A stretch of 55,106 nt of DNA from Bacteroidota bacterium (lineage in GTDB: Bacteria > Bacteroidota > Bacteroidia > Chitinophagales > Saprospiraceae): positions 1-55,106 of the forward strand of contig SBHD01000317.1 of assembly GCA_006226345.1 (NCBI GenBank), given 5' to 3'. The notes under the pieces were generated by a model. That model made no database searches, was not told where the DNA came from, and worked only from the letters and a program-made list of their open reading frames with translations. The position numbers were made by a program, and so were the translations under genes. The stretch's first letter is position 1. Every line of letters begins with the position of its first letter. Below are positions 8,280-17,134 of this stretch, piece by piece.

Positions 8280-9587
8280 TTATTTTTTGATCCAACTGGC
8301 CGGGTTAAGGCGCTTTTTCTGATGCCATAACTCAAAATGCAATTCAGAAGCACTGGTGATCGGGTTGCGGTTGACGCGCCCGATCACTTGTTTGGCCTCC
8401 ACCATATCGCCTTTGTTCAACGGCGTTTCACTCAGGTTGGAATATACAGTGTAGTAGTTGCCGTGTTGCAGAATCACGGTATAGTCATGTCCCGGGATAA
8501 ATTGCACTCCGGCAACTACACCATTGTAAACGGCATATACCGGAGAAGATTCCGCTGTTCGGATATCTACTCCATTGTTGGTGATCTCAATATTTTGTAG
8601 CGTAGGGTGTTTCTGCCGGCCGAACCCCCTTGCGATCACGCCGTTTTCGACGGGCCAGGGCAGCCGACCCTGTTTTTGCCGGAAGGCCATGGTCAGATTA
8701 TCATCGGGAATTTCCGCAATATCTGCGTCATCATCTGCACCGCTAGCAGGTACAGCATCAGGCTTTTTATTGGCTGCGGCGGCGCCCGACGTCGGGCGCC
8801 TTGCCGCTTGCACTTTTTTCTGTATCTCTGCCTGAATGATCTGTTCTATAGCCTGGTTAAGTGCCTCATGTGCAGCCTGCTTCTTTTGCAGATCTTCCCG
8901 AAGTCTGCCTTCGTCCTTTTTAAGGGCATTGAGCAGGTTTTCCTTATCCCGCATCTCATTATCCAATTCAGCTTTTTGTTTTTGCAGGGTGACCAGAAGA
9001 GTTTCCTGCTTTTGGCGGGTTTCTTCCAGGACCCGGATCTTATTGCTGAGGGCTTGCTGGGTGGCAACGATCGCCTCAGCCTGCGTCTTCCGGTACCGGT
9101 CGTATTTGCGCAGGAAAAGCCAACGCCGGAAAGCCTGGTTCAGACTTTCTGCCGAAAGAATATACAACAACGGATTGCTGAGCATTTTTCTCCGGAATGC
9201 ATTGCGCACCATTTTACTGTAATCGGCGCGCATTTTGATAATATCCCGTTCCAGCGAAACGATCACCACAGCAGTTCGGTCTATTGCCATTCCTGCCTCC
9301 CGGATTTCTGCATCGATCGTTCGGATCAGCCGTTCCCGTTGTTCGATTTGCCGTTGTAACATGACAAAGCGGTCGAAAGTGGTCTCGCGCGTCTTTGTCG
9401 TTTTTTTCAACATCTTGTCCGTCAACTCAATATCCCGGATCAACTTTTTACGCCGGCTCTCAAGATCCTGTCTGGACTGTGCATGCAACGCTATACCTCC
9501 TGCCAGAAGCAGCAAGAGGATCAGCCCGCGCCAAAGGATATATCGGCCGCCTTTACTTAACCGGTTGGTAGTGAGCAGGGATATCAA
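8280..9587 (-). CDS. EnvC-like murein hydrolase activator (degenerate LytM/M23 domain)
   Basis: The protein has an N-terminal hydrophobic segment (RGLILLLLLAGGIALHAQ), a long coiled coil (roughly residues 40-260) and a C-terminal LytM domain. LytM zinc ligands are partly missing: the HxxxD motif reads NNGVD and the HxH motif reads ELH, as in EnvC/NlpD-type proteins that activate amidases instead of cutting peptidoglycan. No ATG exists between the upstream gene and the signal sequence; the best start is TTG at 9587, overlapping the end of the DUF4292 gene by 35 bases (435 residues). The frame is open further upstream but inside the neighbouring gene. Role: activating cell-wall amidases at division, in the periplasm. 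Confidence 0.8.
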   Translation of the reverse strand: MISLLTTNRLSKGGRYILWRGLILLLLLAGGIALHAQSRQDLESRRKKLIRDIELTDKMLKKTTKTRETTFDRFVMLQRQIEQRERLIRTIDAEIREAGMAIDRTAVVIVSLERDIIKMRADYSKMVRNAFRRKMLSNPLLYILSAESLNQAFRRWLFLRKYDRYRKTQAEAIVATQQALSNKIRVLEETRQKQETLLVTLQKQKAELDNEMRDKENLLNALKKDEGRLREDLQKKQAAHEALNQAIEQIIQAEIQKKVQAARRPTSGAAAANKKPDAVPASGADDDADIAEIPDDNLTMAFRQKQGRLPWPVENGVIARGFGRQKHPTLQNIEITNNGVDIRTAESSPVYAVYNGVVAGVQFIPGHDYTVILQHGNYYTVYSNLSETPLNKGDMVEAKQVIGRVNRNPITSASELHFELWHQKKRLNPASWIKK

Positions 9588-10377
9588 AACGGTAAGAATC
9601 GGGAACGTTGAGTTCAATATTGGAAAATTCGAGGTCGAGGCGCACCACACCCGTTTCCGGGCTGTATGCCTCCACTCTGCGAATATAGGGGAATGTACCG
9701 AATCCAGGTATCTTTTTAAACCCGCCAAACCCGAGCGACAACATCCGGGAATCACGTTGTTGAAGAAAAGTTTCCTGGCGGAGCACAAAAGTACCCTCTT
9801 CGATCCGGTAGTCTGCAGTAAGACTCCGGTTTGTGCCTGCAAGCCTGTGCAGGCTGTCTTTCACACTGGATTCCAGCAACATTTCCGGATCGATCCATGC
9901 GGAGGCCAGCAGCACTTGCTGCAGAAGCGGGAAGCCTTCCGGCAGGCTGTATTCCCGTTGTAAGGAGTGAATGGAGGCCGCTGAATATGTTTTATCCAGA
10001 CGATTCAGGATAAACACCGAATCTTTAGTGATCAATGCCCGAACGGCCTCAATACCCAGTTTTTTTACGTTCAGCCATAATACGCTGTCGCGTATCCAGA
10101 TCAGGTTGGCACCGGCTTCGACAGCCATACCGTCCTGCTCTGCATAAACCCGGGCAGCAGCTCGCATGGTCTTTACCTGCTGAAACCTGGGCTGCATGAG
10201 TTGTTCGGTCAGAAAAGCGCTTGACCGGGGCGCTGTAGCAGGTATGACCTGCTCCCCAGGCACCTTTCGCCGGCAGCTTCCCTGTGCAGCAGAGAGCAGG
10301 GTAAGGAACAGGCATAGGGCTGCAATCTTGTGCAAAGGGTGGGGGAGTGGAGAGAATTTGAGGGTACGAACAGACAT
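9553..10377 (-). CDS. DUF4292 family lipoprotein
   Basis: The 274-residue protein carries an N-terminal hydrophobic stretch (IAALCLFLTLLSAAQGSC) ending at Cys35, a relaxed lipobox, so it is probably a lipoprotein. The body (KTMRAAARVYAEQDGM...ANLIWIRDSVLWLNVKKLG) matches DUF4292, which has similarity to LolA/LolB-type lipoprotein-binding folds; its role in the Bacteroidota envelope is unproven. The start at 10377 avoids overlap with the preceding TPR gene (7 bases apart); an upstream in-frame Met at 10404 would overlap it. It is the middle gene of the TPR-DUF4292-EnvC run, an order that recurs in Bacteroidota. Confidence 0.8.
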   Translation of the reverse strand: MSVRTLKFSPLPHPLHKIAALCLFLTLLSAAQGSCRRKVPGEQVIPATAPRSSAFLTEQLMQPRFQQVKTMRAAARVYAEQDGMAVEAGANLIWIRDSVLWLNVKKLGIEAVRALITKDSVFILNRLDKTYSAASIHSLQREYSLPEGFPLLQQVLLASAWIDPEMLLESSVKDSLHRLAGTNRSLTADYRIEEGTFVLRQETFLQQRDSRMLSLGFGGFKKIPGFGTFPYIRRVEAYSPETGVVRLDLEFSNIELNVPDSYRFDIPAHYQPVK

Positions 10378-10384
10378 GGCTGGT

Positions 10385-10720
10385 TTAATAATCGTCATCG
10401 TCATCAGAGTCGTCCAGTTCGAGCCTGGCGGTATTCAGTTCACTTAGCGCATGCATATCGCCTGCCTTCCGTGCAACCTCGATGCCGGTGCGGTACGCTT
10501 CTAACGCATGATCAGGCTTGTTGGTATGCTCGTACAATTTTCCCAGGTGATAATATAAACCAATATAGTCCGGATCATTGCGGCGCAATTGCAGATAGAA
10601 GTCCAGGGCTTTATCCCATTCACCCATTCCCTCATATTCCTTTGCAATCGCAAATAGGGCAAAGGAGTCATTTGGGGAGTCACGCAGGATTTGCTCCAAT
10701 AACTGCAGTCGCTTGCTCAT
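10385..10720 (-). CDS. Small TPR protein with acidic tail
   Basis: The 111-residue soluble protein contains about two to three tetratricopeptide repeats (SFALFAIAKEYEGMGEWDKA, GLYYHLGKLYEHTNKPDHA) and ends in a striking acidic tail, DDSDDDDDY. The Met at 10720 (MSKRLQLLEQ) fits the TPR start; the frame is open upstream to 10855 but that part looks non-coding. It is the first gene of the run towards DUF4292 and EnvC, with a TACCTTTG promoter box at 10832-10839. It is probably a protein-interaction module; the partner is unknown. Confidence 0.75.
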   Translation of the reverse strand: MSKRLQLLEQILRDSPNDSFALFAIAKEYEGMGEWDKALDFYLQLRRNDPDYIGLYYHLGKLYEHTNKPDHALEAYRTGIEVARKAGDMHALSELNTARLELDDSDDDDDY

Positions 10721-10807
10721 GATCGGTGAACGAATTATAAATGAAATTGTTAAGCACTTACTGCGAATTTTCGCTAACAGACTCGCTGTGAAATGCCGGT
10801 CGATTAC

Positions 10808-10815
10808 TACTTTTG
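10808..10815 (+). promoter_or_regulatory. -7 box of etfB
   Basis: TACTTTTG followed by CGG, an exact TAnnTTTG match, lies 87 bases before the etfB start. It faces the minus-strand box at 10832-10839 across 16 bases. Confidence 0.5.
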
Positions 10816-10831
10816 CGGCGCTTTTACCGCG

Positions 10832-10839
10832 CAAAGGTA
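10832..10839 (-). promoter_or_regulatory. -7 box of the TPR-DUF4292-EnvC run
   Basis: The minus strand reads TACCTTTGCGC, an exact TAnnTTTG match about 110 bases upstream of the TPR gene start. Confidence 0.5.
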
Positions 10840-10902
10840 AGTTTCGGTGCAACAATACCGGAATAAATACGCAAGACTAACCACATAACCACTTATTCTT
10901 TT

Positions 10903-11643
10903 ATGAAGTTTCTTGTTTGTATTAGTCAAACACCTGACACCACTGCAAAAATATCGTTCAATGCTGATGGTACGGCATTTAATCCGGCTGGTGTCCAGTT
11001 TATTATGAATCCTTATGACGAATGGTATGCCCTGGTACGCGCCTGCGAACTCAAAGAGGCGCTTGGCGGGACGGTAGTAGCCATTAACGTTGGCCCAGCG
11101 ACCAATGAAACGACCATTCGGAAAGCCCTTGCAATTGGGGCAGACGAGGCCGTTCGAATCGACGCCGAGCCCCATAGTTCGGCATATGTCGCCAGCCAGA
11201 TCGGGGCTTATGCCAAAGCCGAAAACTTTGATCTGATCTTTCTGGGAAAAGAAACCATTGATTACAACGGTTCGGAAGTGGGATCCATGTTGGCTGAACA
11301 CCTCGACCTGCCCTTCATTTCCTACGCCAGCAAACTCGAACTGAATGGAAATATGGCCACGGTCGAACGTGAGATCGAAGGCGGCGTGCAAGTCCTGGAA
11401 GTTGAGCTCCCTGCCGTAGTGAGCGCCGCAAAGGGAATGGCCGAACAACGGATCCCGAATATGCGCGGCATCATGATGGCACGTTCCAAGCCCTTGAAGG
11501 TTGTTCAGCCGGTCGAATCTACGGACCATGCTGGGGTTACCAGGTTTGAACTGCCGCCGGCAAAGGCCGGGGTTAAATTGGTTGACCCTGAACAAATGGA
11601 CGAACTTGTCCGCTTGTTGCATGAAGAGGCGAAAGTCATCTGA
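10903..11643 (+). CDS. etfB: Electron transfer flavoprotein subunit beta
   Basis: The 246-residue protein matches EtfB over its full length: MKFLVCISQTPDTTAKISF at the start, NPYDEWYALVRACELKE, and GKETIDYNGSEVGSMLAEHL, the nucleotide-binding region. With EtfA it forms the heterodimer that collects electrons from acyl-CoA and other dehydrogenases and passes them to ETF-quinone oxidoreductase. etfA follows after a 70-base gap in the same direction. No dehydrogenase gene is adjacent, so the electron donor is encoded elsewhere. The promoter box is at 10808-10815. Confidence 0.95.
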   Translation: MKFLVCISQTPDTTAKISFNADGTAFNPAGVQFIMNPYDEWYALVRACELKEALGGTVVAINVGPATNETTIRKALAIGADEAVRIDAEPHSSAYVASQIGAYAKAENFDLIFLGKETIDYNGSEVGSMLAEHLDLPFISYASKLELNGNMATVEREIEGGVQVLEVELPAVVSAAKGMAEQRIPNMRGIMMARSKPLKVVQPVESTDHAGVTRFELPPAKAGVKLVDPEQMDELVRLLHEEAKVI

Positions 11644-11713
11644 TCCGCCCGAATTTATACGCTAACATAAATCCCGCTTGCCACAGCAGGCAGGCGCGTA
11701 AACAAGAAATAAC

Positions 11714-12679
11714 ATGGTTCTGATATATGCTGAAAGCCCGAACGGGCAACTTAAAAAGGCAGCCCTTGAAGCGGTAACCTACGGAAAGCACGTAGCCGAT
11801 ATGCTGGGAGTGGAGTGCGCTGCTATTACGCTTGGCAACAATGTGACCGATGCCGGATCACTTGGTAAATATGGGGCGGCCCGCGTTTTTAATGTAAACT
11901 CGAGTAACCTCAATGATCTGGACAGTCAGGTAACGGCAGCTGTTCTTGCAAATGCGGCTAAGAACTTGAATGCATCTGTGATCGTATTGAGCCATACTTC
12001 GACCGGCAAGTCCATTGCCGGCAGGTTGGCAGTACGGTTGGATGCCGGTCTGGTTTCCGGTGTCAACGCTTTGCCGGAATCCAACGGTGATACCCTGTTG
12101 GTTAAGAAATCGGTTTTTTCCGGAAAGGCCATTGCAACCTATGCCATCAATTCGCCGGTGAAGGTACTCTCACTGATGGGGAATGCATTGCGGCCGGAAG
12201 CGACCGGCGCCCCGGTATCGGTCGAAACCCTGGATATTGCCATACCGGCTGGTAAGGTCCGGGTAAAAGAAACCAAGACGATCGATGGTCGCGTGCCGCT
12301 ACCGGAAGCAGAAGTCGTAGTTTCTGCAGGACGGGGCATGAAAGACCCTTCTAATTGGGGGATCGTAGAAGAGCTGGCCGAAGCGCTGGATGCCACAACT
12401 GCCTGTTCCCGCCCGGTAGCAGATAGTAATTGGAGACCGCACCATGAGCACGTTGGACAAACCGGCATTGCCATTCGGCCCAACCTGTATATAGCCATTG
12501 GGATCAGCGGTGCCATCCAGCATCTGGCAGGAGTCAATAATTCCAAGGTGATCGTGGTAATCAACAAAGACACGGAGGCTCCCTTTTTTAAAGCAGCAGA
12601 CTATGGTGTAGTTGGCGACCTCTTTGATGTGGTACCGCGTCTGACAGAGGCCGTCCGAAAGTTCAAGGCTTCAACCTAG
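11714..12679 (+). CDS. etfA: Electron transfer flavoprotein subunit alpha
   Basis: The 321-residue protein matches EtfA. The C-terminal FAD domain is intact: VSAGRGMKDPSNWGIVEELA, ATTACSRPVADSNW, QTGIAIRPNLYIAIGISGAI and VVINKDTEAPFFKAADYG. It carries the FAD of the Etf heterodimer. The N-terminal domain (residues 1-190) is the usual adenine-nucleotide-hydrolase-like fold. It follows etfB and is closed by a strong hairpin terminator at 12716-12747, so etfBA is a two-gene operon. Confidence 0.95.
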   Translation: MVLIYAESPNGQLKKAALEAVTYGKHVADMLGVECAAITLGNNVTDAGSLGKYGAARVFNVNSSNLNDLDSQVTAAVLANAAKNLNASVIVLSHTSTGKSIAGRLAVRLDAGLVSGVNALPESNGDTLLVKKSVFSGKAIATYAINSPVKVLSLMGNALRPEATGAPVSVETLDIAIPAGKVRVKETKTIDGRVPLPEAEVVVSAGRGMKDPSNWGIVEELAEALDATTACSRPVADSNWRPHHEHVGQTGIAIRPNLYIAIGISGAIQHLAGVNNSKVIVVINKDTEAPFFKAADYGVVGDLFDVVPRLTEAVRKFKAST

Positions 12680-12715
12680 TCGATTCGACTGATTTTCAGG
12701 GAAAAAGAAATTTTT

Positions 12716-12747
12716 AAGAGTGCTCCTGTTCTGGGAGCACTCTTTTT
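12716..12747 (+). terminator. Rho-independent terminator of etfBA
   Basis: A perfect 11-bp stem (AAGAGTGCTCC pairing with GGAGCACTCTT) with a 7-base loop runs directly into a T-tract. It starts 36 bases after the etfA stop. Confidence 0.85.
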
Positions 12748-12841
12748 CCTGTCAACATAGCGACCAAGATTTTGTTGATTTAGGCAGAAAGGAATGTATT
12801 TTTGTTTGTTGAAAACCAACCAAAAAACGACTCCCCTTTCC

Positions 12842-12849
12842 TACTTTTG
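12842..12849 (+). promoter_or_regulatory. -7 box of the bifunctional nuclease gene
   Basis: CCTACTTTTGC holds an exact TAnnTTTG match 27 bases before the ATG at 12877. This makes the ATG at 12877 the start, since the frame open from 12802 would begin upstream of the promoter. Confidence 0.6.
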
Positions 12850-12876
12850 CAACCCCTTAAACACAACCGACCCAGA

Positions 12877-13479
12877 ATGAAGCGAATTGAATTGGATATT
12901 GTAGCCCTGTCACACAGTGTGACACAATCGCACAACTATGCGGTGGTATTGGGCGAACGGAAAGGCCAGCGACGTCTGCCAATCGTTATTGGGAGTTTCG
13001 AGGCACAAGCTATTGCAGTTGCCATGGAACGGATGGTCCCCAACCGCCCATTGACCCATGATCTGTTCAAAAATACACTGGACACCTTTAGCATCGAACT
13101 CCGGGAAGTGGTCATTAATAACCTGTTGGATGGTATTTTTTATGCACGGCTGGTCTGTGTAAAAGACGGCGAAGTGTTTGAAATTGACTCCCGCACTTCA
13201 GATGCAATTGCAATGGCCGTACGGTTTGATTGCCCGATTTTTACATACGATTTTATTTTGGAAGCAGCAGGCGTTGTTTTGGAAGATCAGGAAGAAGAGG
13301 AAGGCCGCATAGGTGCCGCCACAGCCGAAGCGCCACCACAGGTTATCGATACCAGCGCCCTTGAAACGTATTCTGCCGAAGCACTTCAACAGCGTCTGCA
13401 GGAAGTGCTGGAATCAGAAGACTATGAAACTGCTGCCAAGATCCGGGATGAGCTCAAACGCCGTGAACAAAAAAGCTAA
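12877..13479 (+). CDS. Bifunctional nuclease family (DUF151) protein with UVR motif
   Basis: The 200-residue protein has an N-terminal bifunctional nuclease domain (about 1-135: VVLGERKGQRRLPIVIGSFEAQAIA, RPLTHDLFKNTL, and IDSRTSDAIAMAVRFDCPIF), an acidic linker (EDQEEEEG) and a C-terminal UVR/UvrB-type helical hairpin (LQQRLQEVLESEDYETAAKIRDELKRR). The family is named after plant proteins with RNase and DNase activity; the bacterial role is poorly known. The UVR motif normally mediates protein-protein contacts. It is transcribed alone from its own promoter and converges with the GNAT gene, 6 bases away. Confidence 0.85.
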   Translation: MKRIELDIVALSHSVTQSHNYAVVLGERKGQRRLPIVIGSFEAQAIAVAMERMVPNRPLTHDLFKNTLDTFSIELREVVINNLLDGIFYARLVCVKDGEVFEIDSRTSDAIAMAVRFDCPIFTYDFILEAAGVVLEDQEEEEGRIGAATAEAPPQVIDTSALETYSAEALQQRLQEVLESEDYETAAKIRDELKRREQKS

Positions 13480-13485
13480 GTCCCG

Positions 13486-13998
13486 CTAAAGGGCATCGTT
13501 CTTTTTACAATACAATACGGCCGGCCCGACCCCTTCCAGATTATCGGTGCCGGCAAACTCCATCCCGATCTTTTCCAGCACCCGGACAGAGGCGGTATTT
13601 TGAATGCCGGCCCTCCCAACGATCTCCCGGATACCGAGGACGGAAAATCCGTATGCAAGGCAGGCTTCTGCCGCCTCCGTGGCAAATCCCTTGTTCCAAT
13701 ATGCCTGTAAAAACCGGAAGCCAAGATCTACCAGGCCATTAGCATGCCGCTTCAGGCCACACCAGCCAACAGGGTTCTGCCCCTGCTTTAACAACACCGT
13801 CCACCGACCAAACCCGTCTTTTAGGTAGGCGTCGTATTCCCCGATAAAACGCCGGGCAGCGTCGACAGATGCAAACGGGACATCACCTGTATAGCGCAGC
13901 ACATCAGGGTCGGCATTTAACTGATAAAGCAGCAGGGCATCTTCAGGGGCAAATTCCCGCAGGATGAGCCGGGGCGTTTCCGTAATGATCTTGGCCAC
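13486..13998 (-). CDS. GNAT family N-acetyltransferase (RimJ/RimL type)
   Basis: The 170-residue protein begins with ETPRLILREFAPEDALLLYQLNADPDV, the hallmark of RimJ/RimL-like acetyltransferases, and has the acetyl-CoA region LGFRFLQAYWNKGFATEAAEACLAYGF and the C-terminal NTASVRVLEKIGMEF motif. It transfers an acetyl group from acetyl-CoA to an amino group; the substrate (ribosomal protein, other protein or small molecule) cannot be read from the sequence. It lies 20 bases from the DUF1573 gene on the same strand and may be cotranscribed with it. Confidence 0.85.
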   Translation of the reverse strand: MAKIITETPRLILREFAPEDALLLYQLNADPDVLRYTGDVPFASVDAARRFIGEYDAYLKDGFGRWTVLLKQGQNPVGWCGLKRHANGLVDLGFRFLQAYWNKGFATEAAEACLAYGFSVLGIREIVGRAGIQNTASVRVLEKIGMEFAGTDNLEGVGPAVLYCKKNDAL

Positions 13999-14018
13999 TT
14001 TGTGGAGAGGTACGGTGG

Positions 14019-14420
14019 TTATCCGGTAATATCAAATTTGTATTCGACCACCTCGATGCGCGGTACGCCGTTGGGGTGCGTATTTTTAAAGATCACATTA
14101 ATGGATATCGTTTCTGCCTGTTCTTTTTCCGAACTGTCAAACGTAACATCCAGTTTTCCTGTGCCCCCGGTAGCAATAACGCCACGTGGAAAGTCCACTT
14201 TGGTACAATCACATGCATCCACAATATCAATCTGCACGGGCTCTCCCGATGTGTTCGTGAATACGTAGGCCATCGAACGTTTTTCGCCACGCTTTACCGT
14301 GCCCAGATCGATCATTTTATGATCCCAGGAAACAAAGCCGGGAGGAGTATCGGTCTTTTTAGTGGTGGAGCAGGAAACGGAAACAAGCAGCAGGGACAGG
14401 ACAATAAAAATACGCATCAT
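14019..14420 (-). CDS. DUF1573 family lipoprotein
   Basis: The 133-residue protein starts at the tandem Met pair (14420/14417), giving a lipoprotein signal MMRIFIVLSLLLVSVSCSTTKK with Cys17. The rest matches DUF1573: a beta-sandwich with the MIDLGTVKRGEKRSMAYVFTNTSGEPVQI start, a CDCT motif (DACDCTKVDFP) and GKLDVTFDSSEKEQ. It is a small Ig-like (ASH/PapD-like) envelope domain very common in Bacteroidota; function unproven. The frame stays open upstream to 14564, but that part would overlap the hscA-like gene and lacks a signal peptide. Confidence 0.85.
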   Translation of the reverse strand: MMRIFIVLSLLLVSVSCSTTKKTDTPPGFVSWDHKMIDLGTVKRGEKRSMAYVFTNTSGEPVQIDIVDACDCTKVDFPRGVIATGGTGKLDVTFDSSEKEQAETISINVIFKNTHPNGVPRIEVVEYKFDITG

Positions 14421-14505
14421 ACCGCTAAAAGTTGTCAATAGAAAGTAATTGGTACTGCAAAAGGGCTTTACGGAGCAGCCGAAAAACACCACTCCGCTCG
14501 CCGGA

Positions 14506-16380
14506 TCAGGCACCTGTTTCGCCAGATACATCTTTCCCGTGCATGGCTGCCTGGATCGTGACATCCATGGCCCGGTGTGCCAATGGGGTAGTGTAAGTGT
14601 TCAGTACCTCGATTGCGTGATGAATAACGTCTTTATCGGTGCTTTTGGTGGCTTCCTCCAATGCAATTAACAAGTCTTTTGTAGCTGCCTTCTCTTCTTC
14701 AGACAGAATCGCGTTGTTCTGTTCTAAAAACTTGTCACCAGCGAGCAGGAGATTACGGGCTTCATTGCGGGCCTCCAGTAAGCCACGCACAGCCATATCC
14801 TCCTGCGCATGCGAAATGGAATCCAGCAGCATTTGCGCCATTTCCTCTTCATTGATGCCATAGGTGGGCCGGATATCGATCTGTTGCTCCACACCTGAAC
14901 GCAGCTCACGCGCCCGAACAGTCAGGATCCCGTCGGCATTCAGAATGAACTGGATGTCAATCTTGGGCAAGCCTGCAGGCATAGGGGGAATACCACGTAA
15001 AATGAACTCACCTAATTTCCGGTTGTGTTCCACCAGATCCCGTTCACCCTGGTATACCGCGATCTTCAGGTTTTTCTGCCCATCCACACTGGTGGTGTAT
15101 TGCCGGCCGGCTTTATTCGGAACCTTGGAATTGCGTGGTATGATGGTATCCATTAGACCACCGACCGTTTCTATACCCAACGAAAGGGGCGTAACGTCCA
15201 ATAAAAGCAGATCTTTCTGGTTTCCGGCCAGAATATCGGCCTGGATCGCCGCCCCCAGCGCAACTACTTCATCCGGATTGAGGTTGTCATAAACAGGTTT
15301 ACCAAAAAAGGTTGATACACTATCCTTTACCAGCGGCACCCGGGTACTGCCTCCGACCATCACGACTTTATCGATCTGATCTGCCGTTCGACCTGCATCC
15401 GCCAGCGCATTTTTACATGCATCGAGCGTACGTTGGACCAGTGGTTGTACTTTCTTCTCAAACGCCGCCCGGGAGATCGTTACTTTTTTACCGTTAACAG
15501 TACCTTCAAAATGCGCGGATGCGCTGAGTGCTTTTTTGGTTTCTTCCGAAAGCAGCCGGACCGACTGCCCGAATGACTTATCCGCCACCAGCGCTTCTTC
15601 CGTTAACCCCAATTGTTCCAGTATCATGGTCGTGATCGCCCGGTCAAAGTCATCACCCCCCAAAAACGTATCTCCGTTTGTCGATAAGACCTCAAAAACA
15701 CCTTCCTGTATCTGCAGGATGGAGATATCGAATGTCCCGCCCCCAAGATCATAAACCGCGATCAACTCAGACTGAGCAGGGTCGAGGCCGATCCCATAGG
15801 CGAGCGCCGCTGCGGTAGGCTCATTAACGATGCGCAAAACATCCAGTCCGGCCAGTTTGCCCGCGTCGCGGGTAGCTTGTCGCTGGTTATCATTAAAATA
15901 AGCAGGAACTGTAATGACTGCCCTGGAAACAGGCATTTTCAGCACATCCTCGATTCGTACTTTCAACGCACGCAATATATGCGCGCTAAGTTCGACCGGC
16001 GTATAATAGCGATCCTTTACCCGGACTTTTACCAGCGATTCGGTATCATCATCCAGGATCTTGTAGCCAAAATATCCCTGTATCTCCTCAATATCCTTGT
16101 AGGACTTCCCCATCAATCGCTTGACCGAGTAAATGGTATTGCCCGGATCTTTCACGAGTTGTTCTTTGGCAATGTCACCGACATCAATACGGTTGTCCGG
16201 ACCAAAGTGCACGATAGAGGGCACCAGCGTGCTTTTGCCGTCACCTCCTTTCACACAAACTGCCTGTCCATCTTTCATGTAGGCTACCAGGCTGTTGGTG
16301 GTGCCGAGATCAATGCCAATAATCAGATCCTGGTCCTTTCCTACGGATCCATCTTGCAGGTTAATTGATATCAATGCCAT
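14506..16380 (-). CDS. hscA: HscA-like Hsp70 chaperone (Fe-S cluster assembly type)
   Basis: The 624-residue Hsp70 resembles HscA more than DnaK: a short N-terminal extension ([18 protein letters not shown]) before [21 protein letters not shown], then [18 protein letters not shown] and [20 protein letters not shown], all typical of HscA. It lacks the acidic EEVD-like tail. The ATPase domain is complete ([24 protein letters not shown]), followed by the substrate domain ([14 protein letters not shown]). HscA works with the J-protein HscB to release Fe-S clusters from IscU; none of those partners is nearby. A specialised DnaK paralogue is the alternative. Confidence 0.8.
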   Translation of the reverse strand: MALISINLQDGSVGKDQDLIIGIDLGTTNSLVAYMKDGQAVCVKGGDGKSTLVPSIVHFGPDNRIDVGDIAKEQLVKDPGNTIYSVKRLMGKSYKDIEEIQGYFGYKILDDDTESLVKVRVKDRYYTPVELSAHILRALKVRIEDVLKMPVSRAVITVPAYFNDNQRQATRDAGKLAGLDVLRIVNEPTAAALAYGIGLDPAQSELIAVYDLGGGTFDISILQIQEGVFEVLSTNGDTFLGGDDFDRAITTMILEQLGLTEEALVADKSFGQSVRLLSEETKKALSASAHFEGTVNGKKVTISRAAFEKKVQPLVQRTLDACKNALADAGRTADQIDKVVMVGGSTRVPLVKDSVSTFFGKPVYDNLNPDEVVALGAAIQADILAGNQKDLLLLDVTPLSLGIETVGGLMDTIIPRNSKVPNKAGRQYTTSVDGQKNLKIAVYQGERDLVEHNRKLGEFILRGIPPMPAGLPKIDIQFILNADGILTVRARELRSGVEQQIDIRPTYGINEEEMAQMLLDSISHAQEDMAVRGLLEARNEARNLLLAGDKFLEQNNAILSEEEKAATKDLLIALEEATKSTDKDVIHHAIEVLNTYTTPLAHRAMDVTIQAAMHGKDVSGETGA

Positions 16381-16521
16381 ATGTTCACAGATTCGGTGGC
16401 TGCATTAAAGGGATCCGGCGCAAGTTATGCTATCCGGGATTCCAAGGTGCAAGCATCCGGAAAATCTCCGGTGCATTTACAGCCTAAACAAGTCCGGGTT
16501 AAAATGGTTTGCCCTGGCCGA

Positions 16522-17106
16522 TCATACGTATTTGGGGAAAGCCTGATCCCGGAACCGGGACTCCAATCCCTTGATAATAACAGCACTCACATCTTCCGGT
16601 CGCCGATTGGTAGTATCCACGACCAGGTCAAAGTTTTCCAGTTTGGAGCAATCTGCTCCGTATTTTTTCAAAAACCGTTGGTTTTCACTTTGTTTACGGG
16701 CTTCGATCTTGGAAAGTGCTTCTGCTCTGTCTGCATACTGTTCACTATTCCGGCCGGGATCAGCAATTATCCGGTCGACTGCCGTGTCCAGGTCTGCCTT
16801 GAGATAGACTTTAAATGAGTCGGGAATAAAGAACCAGGCCATGCGGCTATCGACCACATAGCTTTCCGGGTTATTATTCAGATCGGCAAAAACACTGTCA
16901 ATTTTCTCATCGATACTGGGATCCGAGTCAGCCAGTTTGTTCATTTCCAAGGTGTCCATGCCCATCTCTTCGGCCAGCTGTCGCTGGATCCGGCCTGTTG
17001 AAAGGTAATTAAAGCCGGTGCGTTCGCATAAGAGTTTGGATACAACACTCTTGCCGCTGCCGAGGTCGCCAGTAATGGTAATTTTTGTTCCGCTAGGAAA
17101 GATCAT
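16522..17106 (-). CDS. P-loop kinase, cytidylate kinase-like family
   Basis: The 194-residue protein has a Walker A motif at residues 13-20 (GDLGSGKS), then FNYLSTGRIQRQLAEEMGMD, a helical insertion, VVDSRMAWFFIPDSFKVYLKADLDTAVDRI and an Arg-rich lid region (ADRAEALSKIEARKQSENQRFLKKYG). This is the cytidylate-kinase-like family of P-loop proteins, seen in bacteria and archaea as (d)CMP kinase relatives. Whether it phosphorylates CMP or another substrate is not settled by sequence. A promoter box TACCTTTG lies at 17135-17142. Confidence 0.75.
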   Translation of the reverse strand: MIFPSGTKITITGDLGSGKSVVSKLLCERTGFNYLSTGRIQRQLAEEMGMDTLEMNKLADSDPSIDEKIDSVFADLNNNPESYVVDSRMAWFFIPDSFKVYLKADLDTAVDRIIADPGRNSEQYADRAEALSKIEARKQSENQRFLKKYGADCSKLENFDLVVDTTNRRPEDVSAVIIKGLESRFRDQAFPKYV

Positions 17107-17134
17107 CTTTACGTGCCTGCTTGATTAGGGGCCG

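Noticed and set aside
8607-9359. 250-codon plus-strand open frame in the EnvC-like gene
   Set aside because: It is the antisense of a coiled coil, which often yields long open frames; its Leu/Phe/Cys-rich composition is artefactual.
10807-11622. 271-codon minus-strand open frame
   Set aside because: It is antisense to etfB, which matches its family along its whole length.
11684-11700. Small TGCC/GGCA hairpin between etfB and etfA
   Set aside because: The stem is only 4-5 bp with no T-tract; it is too weak to call a terminator or attenuator.
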